Origin: Paraburkholderia sartisoli
GTDB taxonomy: Bacteria; Pseudomonadota; Gammaproteobacteria; Burkholderiales; Burkholderiaceae
Assembly (NCBI RefSeq): GCF_900107685.1
Contig: NZ_FNRQ01000006.1
Span: 248,001-312,000, forward strand
Length of the DNA stretch: 64,000 nt
Direction of reading: 5' to 3'
Position numbers and translations under genes: made by a program. Positions 8,011-16,550 of this stretch are shown here, in pieces. The notes under the pieces are model-generated. The model was not told the DNA's origin and did no database searches. It worked only from the letters and a program-made list of their open reading frames with translations. How positions within the stretch are numbered: position 1 is the first letter of the stretch; each line of letters begins with the position of its first letter.

Positions 8011-9087
8011 ATGAATCCGTCCAACCTTTCCACACCGCTGCTGACTCGACTCGGTATCAGCGTGCCGGTGATCCAGGCGCCGATGGCGGGCACCAGCACA
8101 CCCGCACTGGCCGCGGCGGTGTCGAACGCGGGCGGGCTTGGCTCGCTCGGCATGGGTGCGACAACGGTCGAGGGCGCCCGCGCGATGATTCGCGAAACGC
8201 GCGCGCTGACCAGCAAGCCGTTCAACGTCAATCTGTTCGTGCATGTCCCTGCAACAGCGGACGCTGAGCGCGAGGCGCGCTGGCTCGCGTATCTGGCGCC
8301 GGAATTCGCGCGCTTCGGCGCTGAGCCGCCCGCGGCGCTGCGCGAGATCTACAAGAGCTCGGTTGACGACGACGCGATGCTGGCGATGCTCGTCGAAGAA
8401 CGGCCGGCCGTCGTGAGTTTCCATTTTGGCTTGCCGAAGCCGCACATCGTCAAGGGCCTGCACGACGCGGGCATCGTGTTGCTGGCGAGCGCGACGAGCC
8501 TCGACGAAGCGATGCAGATCGAACGCGCTGGCATCGATGCGATCGTGGCGCAAGGTATCGAGGCCGGCGGTCATCGAGGCGTGTTCGATCCGCGACAGCC
8601 CGATGAAGGGCTCGGCACGCTCGCGCTGGTGCGCGTGCTGGTCAGGCATACGCATCTGCCCGTAATCGCGGCGGGCGGCATCATGGACGGCGCGGGCATC
8701 GCGGCCGTACTTGCGCTCGGCGCGCAGGCGGCGCAGCTCGGCACGGCCTTTGTCGCATCGCCGGAATCCGCTGCCGATGCAGCTTATCGCGCAGTCATCG
8801 CGAATCCCGCGGTGCGGACCACGTTGATCACGTCGATTTCAGGCCGGCCCGCGCGCGGTGTCGACAATCGTCTCGCGGAACTGGGGCGCGCGCCGGAGCG
8901 CCCGCCGTTTCCCGATTATCCGATTGCCTACGATGCCGGCAAGGCGCTGCACGCCGCAGCCAAAGCGCAGGGCAATTACGATTACGCCCCGCATTGGGCG
9001 GGGCAGGCGGTGCGGCTCTCGCGCGCGATGCCAGCCGCCGAACTGGTGGCCACGCTGATGCGTGAGGTCGCGCAAGCCGGTTCGTAG
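8011..9087 (+). CDS. Nitronate monooxygenase-like FMN enzyme (2-nitropropane dioxygenase family)
   Basis: This 358-residue TIM-barrel flavoprotein begins VPVIQAPMAGTSTPALAAAVSNAGG, the usual FMN-site start of the family. It contains the glycine-rich QGIEAGGHRG loop (with the His of class I enzymes) and IAAGGIMDGAGIAAVLALGA for phosphate binding. Family members oxidise toxic alkyl nitronates, or act as enoyl-ACP reductases (FabK) when the active site differs. AGGAG lies 9 bases before the ATG. No operon partner is visible. Confidence 0.88.
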   Translation: MNPSNLSTPLLTRLGISVPVIQAPMAGTSTPALAAAVSNAGGLGSLGMGATTVEGARAMIRETRALTSKPFNVNLFVHVPATADAEREARWLAYLAPEFARFGAEPPAALREIYKSSVDDDAMLAMLVEERPAVVSFHFGLPKPHIVKGLHDAGIVLLASATSLDEAMQIERAGIDAIVAQGIEAGGHRGVFDPRQPDEGLGTLALVRVLVRHTHLPVIAAGGIMDGAGIAAVLALGAQAAQLGTAFVASPESAADAAYRAVIANPAVRTTLITSISGRPARGVDNRLAELGRAPERPPFPDYPIAYDAGKALHAAAKAQGNYDYAPHWAGQAVRLSRAMPAAELVATLMREVAQAGS

Positions 9088-9092
9088 GCGCT

Positions 9093-9271
9093 GGCGAGCG
9101 GTGCCCGGGGCTCGACGTCGCAGCCGGCGACGAAGAAATTGTGATTGCGAAGGTAGGCAAACCTGCAGCGCGACTATGCCGATGGAGCGTGCCAGAGTGA
9201 CGCGCCGGTTTGGTGGCTTGAAAAGCAAGGTTCGGATCGCGGAAGACTTCGATTTGCCGCAGCTCGATTAA
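9093..9271 (+). pseudogene. Frameshifted Phd/YefM-type antitoxin remnant
   Basis: The frame at 9111-9200 reads AAGDEEIVIAKVGKPAARL and then stops at 9198. The neighbouring frame continues with TRRFGGLKSKVRIAEDFDL and stops at 9269-9271. Joined, they match the middle and C terminus of a prevent-host-death antitoxin (EEIVIAKAGKP ... RRxGxLKGxxxxPxDFD). The N-terminal DNA-binding part is missing. A VapC scrap follows in the expected position. Confidence 0.65.
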
Positions 9272-9298
9272 TGTGATAACCACATTCGAAGGCCGCTA

Positions 9299-9397
9299 AT
9301 GCGCACGCACATTTTTATGGACGACCGCAAGCTGACCAGATCTGCACGAAAACTAATACTGAATGCCGACGATGTTTTCGTCATCAGGTTCGACTAA
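9299..9397 (+). pseudogene. VapC-like PIN toxin remnant
   Basis: This 32-codon frame contains DDRKLTRSARKLILNADDVFV, cut by a stop soon after. That resembles residues of about 15-40 of a PIN-domain VapC toxin (D..KL...A...I......V.VS..S.WE). The catalytic core is absent. It sits 28 bases after the broken Phd remnant, so the pair is a dead type II module next to the live one at 9509-10086. Confidence 0.5.
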
Positions 9398-9470
9398 CGC
9401 AAAGCGCCGCGAACGCTATCGTCACGGGTAACGACATGAAACTGCACATCCGCTTGTGTAGCGGTACTTT

Positions 9471-9493
9471 ATGATATACGATATATATATCAT
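9471..9493. promoter_or_regulatory. Inverted-repeat operator before the toxin-antitoxin pair
   Basis: ATGATATA (9471-9478) and TATATCAT (9486-9493) form a perfect 8-bp inverted repeat with a 7-base centre, 16 bases before the antitoxin ATG. The AT-rich palindrome overlaps the expected promoter and is a natural site for autorepression by the RHH antitoxin. Confidence 0.55.
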
Positions 9494-9508
9494 GCAACGG
9501 AGGCGATA

Positions 9509-9727
9509 ATGGGCCGAATTCTGGTTGACTTGCCCGATGCGCAGGTCGAAGAACTGGCGGTACTCGTGGAGGCGGAGCAACGCCCCCGTGCTGCTGTCAT
9601 CCGTGACGCGATCGAGGCGTATATCGCGCAGCACAAGCGAGCGCTCGGGGCTGATGTTTTCGGGCTGTGGAAGAGCAGGAAAATAGACGGCCTTGAATAT
9701 CAGCAGGAGCTTCGTTCGGAATGGTAA
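9509..9727 (+). CDS. Ribbon-helix-helix antitoxin (VapB-type)
   Basis: The protein has 72 residues. Residues of about 1-45 give the beta-helix-helix of a CopG/RHH repressor (RILVDLPDAQVEELAVLVE then helix RAAVIRDAIEAYI). The C-terminal part (FGLWKSRKIDGLEYQQELRSEW) is the toxin-wrapping tail seen in many VapB proteins. GGAGG at 9498-9502 precedes the ATG. The stop overlaps the toxin start by 7 bases, typical of translationally coupled antitoxin-toxin pairs. Autoregulation through the palindrome at 9471 is likely. Confidence 0.85.
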   Translation: MGRILVDLPDAQVEELAVLVEAEQRPRAAVIRDAIEAYIAQHKRALGADVFGLWKSRKIDGLEYQQELRSEW

Positions 9728-10086
9728 GAGCGCTTTTTGACACGAACATTTTGATCGACTATCTGGGCGGTGTTGGCGCAGCAAAGAAGGAGCTGGCGCG
9801 GTACGAATATCGGGCGATCAGCATCATCACGTGGATGGAAGTTCTCGTCGGTGTAACGGCGGCGGATGAGGCGGCGATTCGCGCATGGCTTGGTTCATTT
9901 GACGTCGTCGCATTAGACGGCACTATTGCAAATCGCGCGGTTGAGATTCGCAAGCAGAGGCGGATTCGTCTGCCTGACGCGATTGTTTGGGCATCCGCAC
10001 AAGTCAATTCGCTATTGCTCGTTTCTCGCAATACGAAAGATTTTCCTGCGGATGAACCAGGCGTACGGGTTCCCTACAAGATTTAG
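9721..10086 (+). CDS. vapC: VapC-type PIN-domain ribonuclease toxin
   Basis: This 121-residue PIN domain has the expected acidic residues in place: the first Asp in LFDTNILIDYL, the Glu in ITWMEVLVG and the later Asp in RLPDAIVWASA, followed by RNTKDF. These coordinate Mg/Mn for RNA cleavage; VapC enzymes usually cut initiator tRNA or rRNA. It is coupled to the RHH antitoxin by a 7-base overlap. The pair looks intact and probably works as a stability or stress module. Confidence 0.9.
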   Translation: MVRALFDTNILIDYLGGVGAAKKELARYEYRAISIITWMEVLVGVTAADEAAIRAWLGSFDVVALDGTIANRAVEIRKQRRIRLPDAIVWASAQVNSLLLVSRNTKDFPADEPGVRVPYKI

Positions 10087-10208
10087 AGGGGTGCTCGCCA
10101 GTCACCGTGAGTCGCGAACTGACCGTTGCAGGCGCGCGAATCTTGGCGTTACGGCATATCAGTTTGTGATTCGCACGCCACGACAACATGCACCCTTTAT
10201 CCGCCGCA

Positions 10209-11042
10209 TCACGACTTCAGCGGAATCCAGAGTTCGACGCCTCCCATACCCGTTGTCGGACTGAACTGTTCGCCATACCGTTCGAACACGGGCGCATCCG
10301 CGATTTCGTGTCCGGACGCCGGCAACCACTTGTTCCAGATCGTGTTCCACGTGCGGCGAATCGCCGAGATGTGATCGCGATGTTCGAATATCGCGTAACG
10401 CTGTTCGCCAATCCGCACGCGCGCCACAGCGGCGGGTAGCGCTGAAAAATCCGCGACTTCGACGCCGCACAGATAGTCGAAATTGCCGGCGTCGTCGTTG
10501 TTGAGGCACACGCCGTACGCGACCGGTTCCACCTGCCCGGGTATCTTGCCGATGGACGGCCCGAAACGCTGCCACTGCGCGGGAATGCCGTCGCTGCGTT
10601 CGTAGTGGTAACGCTCGCTCAGGCCCGCGACAAGCAACGGCTCGCCGGTTTCGATGCGTGGCGGCGCGAGGTCTTCGAGAAAGGATTCGTCCATTTTGAT
10701 GGGCTCCACGAGTTCGATGTTGCACACGGTGCCTCGCGCACGGACCGCTTCGGGCGTGACGCCGAACTGGTCGCGAAACGCGCGGGTGAATGCCTCATGA
10801 GAGCCGTAGCCCGCTTCGACGGCCACCGCCAGGATATCGGGTGCGCCATCCGCCAGCGCGCGGGCCGCATCGGAAAGACGGCGGCCGCGCACATAGCGCA
10901 TCACCGTGCGGCCCGTCGCCGCTTCGAACGCCCGCGACAGATGAAAGCGCGAAACACAGCCGCACGTCGCGATATCGTCGAGCGTGATATCGCCTGCGTA
11001 GTGGCTTTCGATAAACCAGAGCGCCTTTCCGACGGGGTTCAT
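10209..11042 (-). CDS. AraC-family regulator with GyrI-like ligand-binding domain
   Basis: The protein has 277 residues from the ATG at 11042 (MNPVGKALWFIESHY). An upstream in-frame Met at 11054 is possible. The N-terminal 110 residues are a double helix-turn-helix AraC domain (CGCVSRFHLSRAFEAATGR and GYGSHEAFTRAFRDQFG). The rest is a GyrI/BmrR-type effector domain that typically binds lipophilic cations and drugs, as in Rob. It lies 86 bases downstream of, and co-directional with, a DHA2 drug exporter. A drug-responsive role is plausible but inferred. Confidence 0.88.
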   Translation of the reverse strand: MNPVGKALWFIESHYAGDITLDDIATCGCVSRFHLSRAFEAATGRTVMRYVRGRRLSDAARALADGAPDILAVAVEAGYGSHEAFTRAFRDQFGVTPEAVRARGTVCNIELVEPIKMDESFLEDLAPPRIETGEPLLVAGLSERYHYERSDGIPAQWQRFGPSIGKIPGQVEPVAYGVCLNNDDAGNFDYLCGVEVADFSALPAAVARVRIGEQRYAIFEHRDHISAIRRTWNTIWNKWLPASGHEIADAPVFERYGEQFSPTTGMGGVELWIPLKS

Positions 11043-11128
11043 GCCAGCTCTCATATCAGCATGGAACCAGCATAGCCGCGACGGATGCGGCACATTTGAT
11101 CGCGATTGCGCATCGGCTTTGCGGCGTC

Positions 11129-12613
11129 TCAGCCGTTATCGGTGGCCGCTTTGTTGCTGGAGCGTTTCGGCGCGCCGTGTGTGCTTTGCGCTTCGCCATG
11201 CGCGGAAGGCGCGCGGGCACGCAGAAACGCTGCGCCAACCAGACCCGCGACCGCCGCGAAAATCGCACCGCACACGAACGCCACGTGATACCCCGCGTTC
11301 AGCGCGACCGGCGTGGGCGCGCCACGCGCGAACACTTCACCCGTGCGGGCGGCGGCGAGGCTCGCGAGAACCGCCAGGCCGAGTGCGCCGCCCATCATGA
11401 ACGCCGTGTTGACGATGCCCGACGCGAGGCCGGAATCCTCCGGCTTCACGTCGCTCATCGCGGCAAGCAGAAGCGGATTGAACGCGATACCTCCGCCTAG
11501 GCCGAGCAGCAACATGCCGGGCAGCACGTCGAGCGCGAAGTGACCGTCGACCGGCGCGCGCGCAAAAAGCGCGAGTCCGCAAGCCGCAATCAGAAGACCC
11601 ACCGCCAGCGGCAGGCGCAGGCCGAATCGCATCACGAGCCGCGCGGAAAGCCCTAGCGAGAAGAACGCCATGATCAGGTTCGCGGGCAGGAACGCGAGAC
11701 CGACCTGCATCGGCAGATAACCGAGCACCCGTTGCAGATAGAGCGCGGAAATGAAGAACCACGCGAACATCGCGGCGGCCCACAGCACGCCGACGACGTT
11801 TGCCGTCGCGACGTTGCGCAGCATGAAGAGGTCGAGTGGCATCAGTGGATGACGCACGCGCGCTTCGATCCACAGAAAGAGCGCAAGCAGCGCGATGGCG
11901 AGGGCAAGCAGGCCGAGCGTCGTCAAGGACAGCCAGCCGGCCTCGTTGCCGTTGACGATCGCATAGACCGCCAGCATCAACGAAGCCGTGACGCTGGCCG
12001 CGCCGGCTACGTCGAGCCGGCCGGCTGGTTGCAGCCCGCGTCCCGCCGGCAGCAGTGCGAGACAGAGCGCATAGACCGCGATGCCGATCGGCAGATTGAC
12101 GAGGAAAATCCAGTGCCAGCTGAGCGCACTGGTCAGCAGGCCGCCGAGCAACACGCCGATGCTGCCGCCGCCCGCGCACACGAAACCGTACACGCCCATC
12201 GCTTTCGCGCGTTCGCCGGTTTCGGTGAACAGATTCATGATGAGCGACAGCGAAACAGCCGAGACGACAGCGCCGCCCAGGCCCTGCACGGCGCGGGCGC
12301 AGACAAGCAGCACCTGGGTGGTCGAGATGCCGCACGCGAGCGACGCCACGGTAAAAAGCGCAATACCGGCGAGGAACAGCCGGCGGTGCCCGAACAGGTC
12401 GCCGAGGCGACCGCCCAGCAGCAGGAAGCCGCCGAACGTCAGCATGTACGCGTTGACGACCCAGACCAGCGAGGTTTCAGAAAAGCCGAGGTCCACCGCG
12501 ATCGAGGGCAGCGCGACATTCACGATGGTCGTGTCGAGGACGATCATCAGCACGCCCATGCAAAGCACGAGCAGCGCGAGCCAGCGTTTGTTGCCTTCGA
12601 TGTGATGCGTCAT
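11129..12613 (-). CDS. MFS drug exporter, DHA2 (EmrB/QacA) family
   Basis: The protein has 494 residues and about 14 hydrophobic helices, as in DHA2 exporters. It starts with the LDTTIVNVALPSIAVDLG signature of helix 1, a strong DHA2 marker, followed by GRLGDLFGHRR (motif A) between helices 2 and 3. The start is taken at the ATG at 12613, which has AGGA 8 bases upstream; GTG at 12619 is the alternative. It would extrude drugs or metabolites with the proton gradient. There is no membrane-fusion partner next to it. Confidence 0.9.
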   Translation of the reverse strand: MTHHIEGNKRWLALLVLCMGVLMIVLDTTIVNVALPSIAVDLGFSETSLVWVVNAYMLTFGGFLLLGGRLGDLFGHRRLFLAGIALFTVASLACGISTTQVLLVCARAVQGLGGAVVSAVSLSLIMNLFTETGERAKAMGVYGFVCAGGGSIGVLLGGLLTSALSWHWIFLVNLPIGIAVYALCLALLPAGRGLQPAGRLDVAGAASVTASLMLAVYAIVNGNEAGWLSLTTLGLLALAIALLALFLWIEARVRHPLMPLDLFMLRNVATANVVGVLWAAAMFAWFFISALYLQRVLGYLPMQVGLAFLPANLIMAFFSLGLSARLVMRFGLRLPLAVGLLIAACGLALFARAPVDGHFALDVLPGMLLLGLGGGIAFNPLLLAAMSDVKPEDSGLASGIVNTAFMMGGALGLAVLASLAAARTGEVFARGAPTPVALNAGYHVAFVCGAIFAAVAGLVGAAFLRARAPSAHGEAQSTHGAPKRSSNKAATDNG

Positions 12614-12784
12614 GCGCACGTTCCTGTAACGTTTTTCGCGTACCCAGAGCGGGACCTGACCCTTACCCTCGCCGATGTGCTTCGGTCAGACCCGAAGTGT
12701 AGTACGGGATTTGCCGCGCCGTGAACGCGCGACGGCGAGCGCCTCGCGCATTGACCCGGGCAAACCCCGTACTGGCCAGCGCGC

Positions 12785-14002
12785 TCAAGCGTTGCTGCCC
12801 ATCAGGCCGTTCGAGGGCAGGGTTTCGTCGAGCAGTTTCTTCGCGCTTTCGATGCCGGCAACCGGCAGGCCCGCCGGATTCAGCAGGCCGATCTGCACGA
12901 GCACCGACGCCTGGTCCCAGTAGATGTGCTCGTTATAGAGCTTGTCGCCGCGAAAACACACGACGGCCAGCATCGGCACCTCGAAGTATTTGCCCGTTGG
13001 CGCGACACCCGGCAGTATCCAGTCGATCTCGCGCGAATGTGTGCAGCTAAAGATGAATTCGTCGACGATGCGATCGGCGCCGATGGTCCGCGATATCGGA
13101 ATCAGCTTTGTGTCGTCCGGGTTCGAGTTGACGAAGTGATTCGTATAGAAGCGCTTCAGGTTGTCATGGTCGACGCCGCCCGTCATCACCGGAACGTGGT
13201 TGACGTACGGATCGGCGACCATCGTCGGCATGACGGCGTCGACGTCGCGTGTGGCGAACTCGAAGTAGCAGTGCTGTTCCCACAGCGCGTTCAGGTCGTA
13301 CACGGGCCCAAGCACCTTGCGCAGCAGCGCGAGCGTGCGCGAATACGCCATCATGGTCGCGGGCTTGTCGTAGTGCGCGCGCCCCGGTGTCGCGAACGCG
13401 TGATCGCAGCCGGCATAGACGTACTGCTCGATGTGCGGCTGTCTGCTCAACGCAGCGCTTACGCGGGCGCGGACATCCGGCGGACACATCGCGTCGAGTT
13501 CGGGGAAGTGGAACACCATCGGGCAGCGGATCGCCGGCACTTCGTCGAGATACTGCTCGAGCCCGACGCCGTAATAGCTCACCGCGCAATCCACGTCGGT
13601 ACGCGTGGCGGCCAGCAGCGCCAGCCTGCCGCCAAGGCAGTAGCCGATGGTGCCCACCTTGCCCGCCTGCTCGGGCAGGCCGCGCAGCGTGGCGATCGTC
13701 GCCGCGATGTCCTTGCAGGCAAGATCGATATCGAAGCGCGCCAGATACTGCATCGCCTCCTTGACGTCGGCCTCGCCATAACCGAGTACGACGCCTAGCT
13801 GCATGCGCCAGAAAAGGTCCGGCACCATCACGACGTAGCCTTCCTCCGCGTAACGGTCGGCCATCGACTTCATGTAGCTGTTGATGCCGAAAATTTCCTG
13901 CAGCAACACCAGACCCGGGCCCGAGCCCTGTGCGGGACGGGCAATATAAGCGCTGAAACGGCCGCCATCGTGGGCGGTGACTTCGATGAACGAACCTGCC
14001 AT
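12785..14002 (-). CDS. Dienelactone hydrolase fused to a SnoaL/NTF2-like domain
   Basis: This is a 405-residue fusion. Residues 1 to about 235 are a dienelactone hydrolase alpha/beta fold with Cys122 in the nucleophile elbow GYCLGG, an Asp in FPELDAMCPP and a His in CDHAFATPG. Residues of about 245-400 are a SnoaL-type domain (WEQHCYFEFATRDVDAVMPT ... RTIGADRIVDE ... IYWDQASVLVQIGLL). Each half is normally a separate protein. The gene ends the 2-aminobenzoyl-CoA operon, 38 bases after the CoA ligase. It may open a lactone or hydrolyse a ring intermediate there (inference). Confidence 0.82.
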   Translation of the reverse strand: MAGSFIEVTAHDGGRFSAYIARPAQGSGPGLVLLQEIFGINSYMKSMADRYAEEGYVVMVPDLFWRMQLGVVLGYGEADVKEAMQYLARFDIDLACKDIAATIATLRGLPEQAGKVGTIGYCLGGRLALLAATRTDVDCAVSYYGVGLEQYLDEVPAIRCPMVFHFPELDAMCPPDVRARVSAALSRQPHIEQYVYAGCDHAFATPGRAHYDKPATMMAYSRTLALLRKVLGPVYDLNALWEQHCYFEFATRDVDAVMPTMVADPYVNHVPVMTGGVDHDNLKRFYTNHFVNSNPDDTKLIPISRTIGADRIVDEFIFSCTHSREIDWILPGVAPTGKYFEVPMLAVVCFRGDKLYNEHIYWDQASVLVQIGLLNPAGLPVAGIESAKKLLDETLPSNGLMGSNA

Positions 14003-14040
14003 GTCGGGGTACTCCAGCGGAAACGATCGTGTGGGATGAG

Positions 14041-15681
14041 TTACATCGCGCGCAATGCGAACCGTTTGAGCTTGCCCGTTTCTGTGCGCGGCAAGGCGTC
14101 GACGAACGTGATCACGCGCGGGTATTTGTATGGCGCAATCGTATTTTTCACGAAATCCTGCAGTTGCGCGACCAGTTTGTCGCTGGGCGCGTAGTTCGGG
14201 CGCAGCACGACAAACGCTTTCACGATCTGGCCACGGGTTTCATCGGGCGCGCCCACGACGCCGCATTCGGCCACCGCTTCATGCTGCATCAGCGCGCTCT
14301 CGACTTCCGGACCGGAGATGTTGTAGCCCGCGGAGACGATCATGTCGTCGGCGCGTGCCTGGTAAAAAATGTAGCCGTCTTCGTCCTGATACACCGAATC
14401 GCCGGGCAGGTTCCAGCCGTCGCGCACGAAATTCAGCTGACGCGTGTCCGCCAGATAACGGCAGCCGGTCGGACCGCGCACCGCGAGCTTGCCGGTCGTG
14501 CCGCGCGGCACGGGCTGCATCGCGTCGTCGACGACCTGCACGACGTAACCCGGCACCGCACGGCCGATCGCATTCGGACGCGCGTCGTCCTCCGAAGCGG
14601 AGACGAAAATATGGATCAGCTCGGTGCCGCCGATGCCGTCGATCATCTCGATGCCGCTCGCGCCGCGCCATAGCGTGCGCGTCGAATCGGGCAGCGCCTC
14701 GCCGGCGGACACGCATTTGCGCAGGCTCGACGTGTCGAAGCGCGGCAAGAGCGGCGCCATCTGGCGATAGAACGTCGGTGCGGTGAACATGATCGTCGCG
14801 TGAAAGCGTTCGACGGTTTGCAACAACGTTTCCGGCGTGAGCCGTTCGATGAGCACCGTCGATGCGCCGGCGCGCAGCGGAAAGCACAGCATGCCGCCCA
14901 GGCCGAACGTGAACGCGAGCGGCGGCGTGCCGCAAAACACGTCGGCCGGCGAAGGCTTGAGTGTGTGACGCGGAAACAGGTCGCACATCGCGAGCACGTC
15001 GCGATGAAAATGCATGCAGCCTTTTGGCGCACCCGTCGTGCCGCTCGTGAACGCGATCAGGCACACGTCGTCGCCGGCCGTGTCGCACGCGGTGAACGTC
15101 GCGGGTTTGCCGGCGGCGAGCGTTTCGAGCGAACCTGCCGAAGCGTCGTGAAAGACCCGCATTTGCTCGAGGTCCGGACAATGGTATTCATCGCTGCTGT
15201 CGGCGCAGCGCTTCAGTTCGTCGAAAAGACGCGTGTCGCACAACGCGGCGGTGATCTTTGCCTTGTCGATGATCTGCTTGAGTTCCTTTGCGCGTAGCAG
15301 CGGCATGGTCGGCACCACGACGAGGCCGGCCTTGAGCGCGGCGAGAAACGCGACCGCCATCTGCAACGTATTCGGGCCGCGCAGCAGCAGACGATTGCCG
15401 GGCCGCAGGCCCATGTCCTCGACGAGCACGTGGGCGCTGCGATTCACGAGCGCAAGCAGCTCGCCGTAAGTGGTGGCTTGAGGGCGGCCGTCTACTTCCG
15501 ACCAGATCGCGGGACGGTCCCGATACCCGGCTTCCACGCTGCGATCCAGCAGTTCGGTCGCGCAGTTAAAGCGCGCGGGATACGTCACGTCCGGGTTGTC
15601 CAGCAGAAACACCGGCCATTGATCCTGCGGCGGCAGATTGTCCCGCGCAAAGGTATCGACGTGTGCTGACGGTTCCATCAC
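14041..15681 (-). CDS. Aryl-CoA ligase, probably 2-aminobenzoate-CoA ligase
   Basis: This 546-residue acyl-adenylate-forming enzyme has the phosphate loop AFTSGTTGAPKG near residue 210 and the late YQARADDMIVSAGYNISGPEVE hinge region. The C-terminal Lys segment is in TETGKLKRFALR. Length and sequence style match benzoate/2-aminobenzoate-CoA ligases. It would activate anthranilate (ATP, CoA) for the downstream two-domain monooxygenase at 19975. The assignment to 2-aminobenzoate, rather than another benzoate, rests on operon context. Confidence 0.82.
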   Translation of the reverse strand: MMEPSAHVDTFARDNLPPQDQWPVFLLDNPDVTYPARFNCATELLDRSVEAGYRDRPAIWSEVDGRPQATTYGELLALVNRSAHVLVEDMGLRPGNRLLLRGPNTLQMAVAFLAALKAGLVVVPTMPLLRAKELKQIIDKAKITAALCDTRLFDELKRCADSSDEYHCPDLEQMRVFHDASAGSLETLAAGKPATFTACDTAGDDVCLIAFTSGTTGAPKGCMHFHRDVLAMCDLFPRHTLKPSPADVFCGTPPLAFTFGLGGMLCFPLRAGASTVLIERLTPETLLQTVERFHATIMFTAPTFYRQMAPLLPRFDTSSLRKCVSAGEALPDSTRTLWRGASGIEMIDGIGGTELIHIFVSASEDDARPNAIGRAVPGYVVQVVDDAMQPVPRGTTGKLAVRGPTGCRYLADTRQLNFVRDGWNLPGDSVYQDEDGYIFYQARADDMIVSAGYNISGPEVESALMQHEAVAECGVVGAPDETRGQIVKAFVVLRPNYAPSDKLVAQLQDFVKNTIAPYKYPRVITFVDALPRTETGKLKRFALRAM

Positions 15682-15705
15682 GGTCTCCCAGAGCGAGTGA
15701 TAGGT

Positions 15706-16110
15706 TTAGCGGGCGTCGTGAGGAATCACGGCGGTCGCTTCGATTTCGACCTTTGCTTCGTCTTCGATGAGCGCGACCACCTGAACCGCGCTCATCGCGA
15801 TGTCGTAATCGCCGATCAGTTCGCGAAACGCACCGCCGATTGCCTTGAGCGAAGCGAGGTACTCGCGTTTGTCGGTGACGTACCACGTCAGGCGCACCAG
15901 ATGCTCCGGCTTGCCGTTTGCCTCGCGCAGCACCGCGACCACATTGCGCAGCGCCTGGATCGCCTGCGCGGCGAAGTCGGTGCTCCGGAATTGCGCGGAT
16001 TCATCCCAGCCGATCTGTCCGGCGATGAAGACCTGCGTGCCGCTCGCGGCGACGCCATTTGCGTAGCCGCGCGGCTTGACCCAACCGGCGGGCAGCAGAG
16101 ATTTTTTCAT
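15706..16110 (-). CDS. RidA/YjgF-family protein in the 2-aminobenzoyl-CoA operon
   Basis: This 134-residue RidA-like protein contains VFIAGQIGWDE and the final VALIEDEAKVEIEATAVIP segment with the family's conserved acidic residue; the usual Arg is replaced or shifted by one position. RidA proteins hydrolyse enamines and imines to ketones and ammonia. The start at 16110 overlaps the thioesterase stop by 4 bases (ATGA). In this pathway the ring-reduction product keeps an enamine amino group, so a deaminase role here is an attractive inference. Confidence 0.8.
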   Translation of the reverse strand: MKKSLLPAGWVKPRGYANGVAASGTQVFIAGQIGWDESAQFRSTDFAAQAIQALRNVVAVLREANGKPEHLVRLTWYVTDKREYLASLKAIGGAFRELIGDYDIAMSAVQVVALIEDEAKVEIEATAVIPHDAR

Positions 16111-16550
16111 GAACGAAGCTCCTGCGTGGATGAGCAATGCGGGGCGAACACGGCCAGGGCGGCGGCGATGTCGTCGGGAATATCGATTGACGCGCCCGAT
16201 TCGAGCGACGTCGTGACCAGCACCTGGTGCGCGCGAAAGCGCACCTCGTCGCCGCACCGGCCGACGATGTCGATCCGGATGGAACGCCGGCCTTTAGCCG
16301 CGAGCGAAAGCGACAGCGTGACGGTTTCACCCATCCGGCTTGGACGCGAGAACTCGCAGTCCAGCTTGACGATGGGCAGGCCCACGCGCCGCGTTTCGAT
16401 CATGTGTGCGTAGTCGATGGCAAGGCGTTCGGTGAACCAGTCTTCGACGAGCGCGTTGGTCATCACCAGATACTGCGGAAAATAGACGATGCCAGCCGGA
16501 TCGCAATGCGCGAAGCGGATGCGCACGGGCAATTCGAACGTCGCGCTCAT
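16107..16550 (-). CDS. Hot-dog-fold acyl-CoA thioesterase (4-hydroxybenzoyl-CoA thioesterase type)
   Basis: This 147-residue hot-dog protein has the 4HBT-family start RIRFAHCDPAGIVYFPQYLVM. Its Asp in HCDPAGIVYFP is the catalytic residue in 4-hydroxybenzoyl-CoA thioesterases. It would release CoA from an aryl- or acyl-CoA of the pathway, possibly as a safety valve against CoA sequestration. It overlaps the acyl-CoA dehydrogenase and RidA genes by 4 bases on each side, so translation is coupled. Confidence 0.87.
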   Translation of the reverse strand: MSATFELPVRIRFAHCDPAGIVYFPQYLVMTNALVEDWFTERLAIDYAHMIETRRVGLPIVKLDCEFSRPSRMGETVTLSLSLAAKGRRSIRIDIVGRCGDEVRFRAHQVLVTTSLESGASIDIPDDIAAALAVFAPHCSSTQELRS

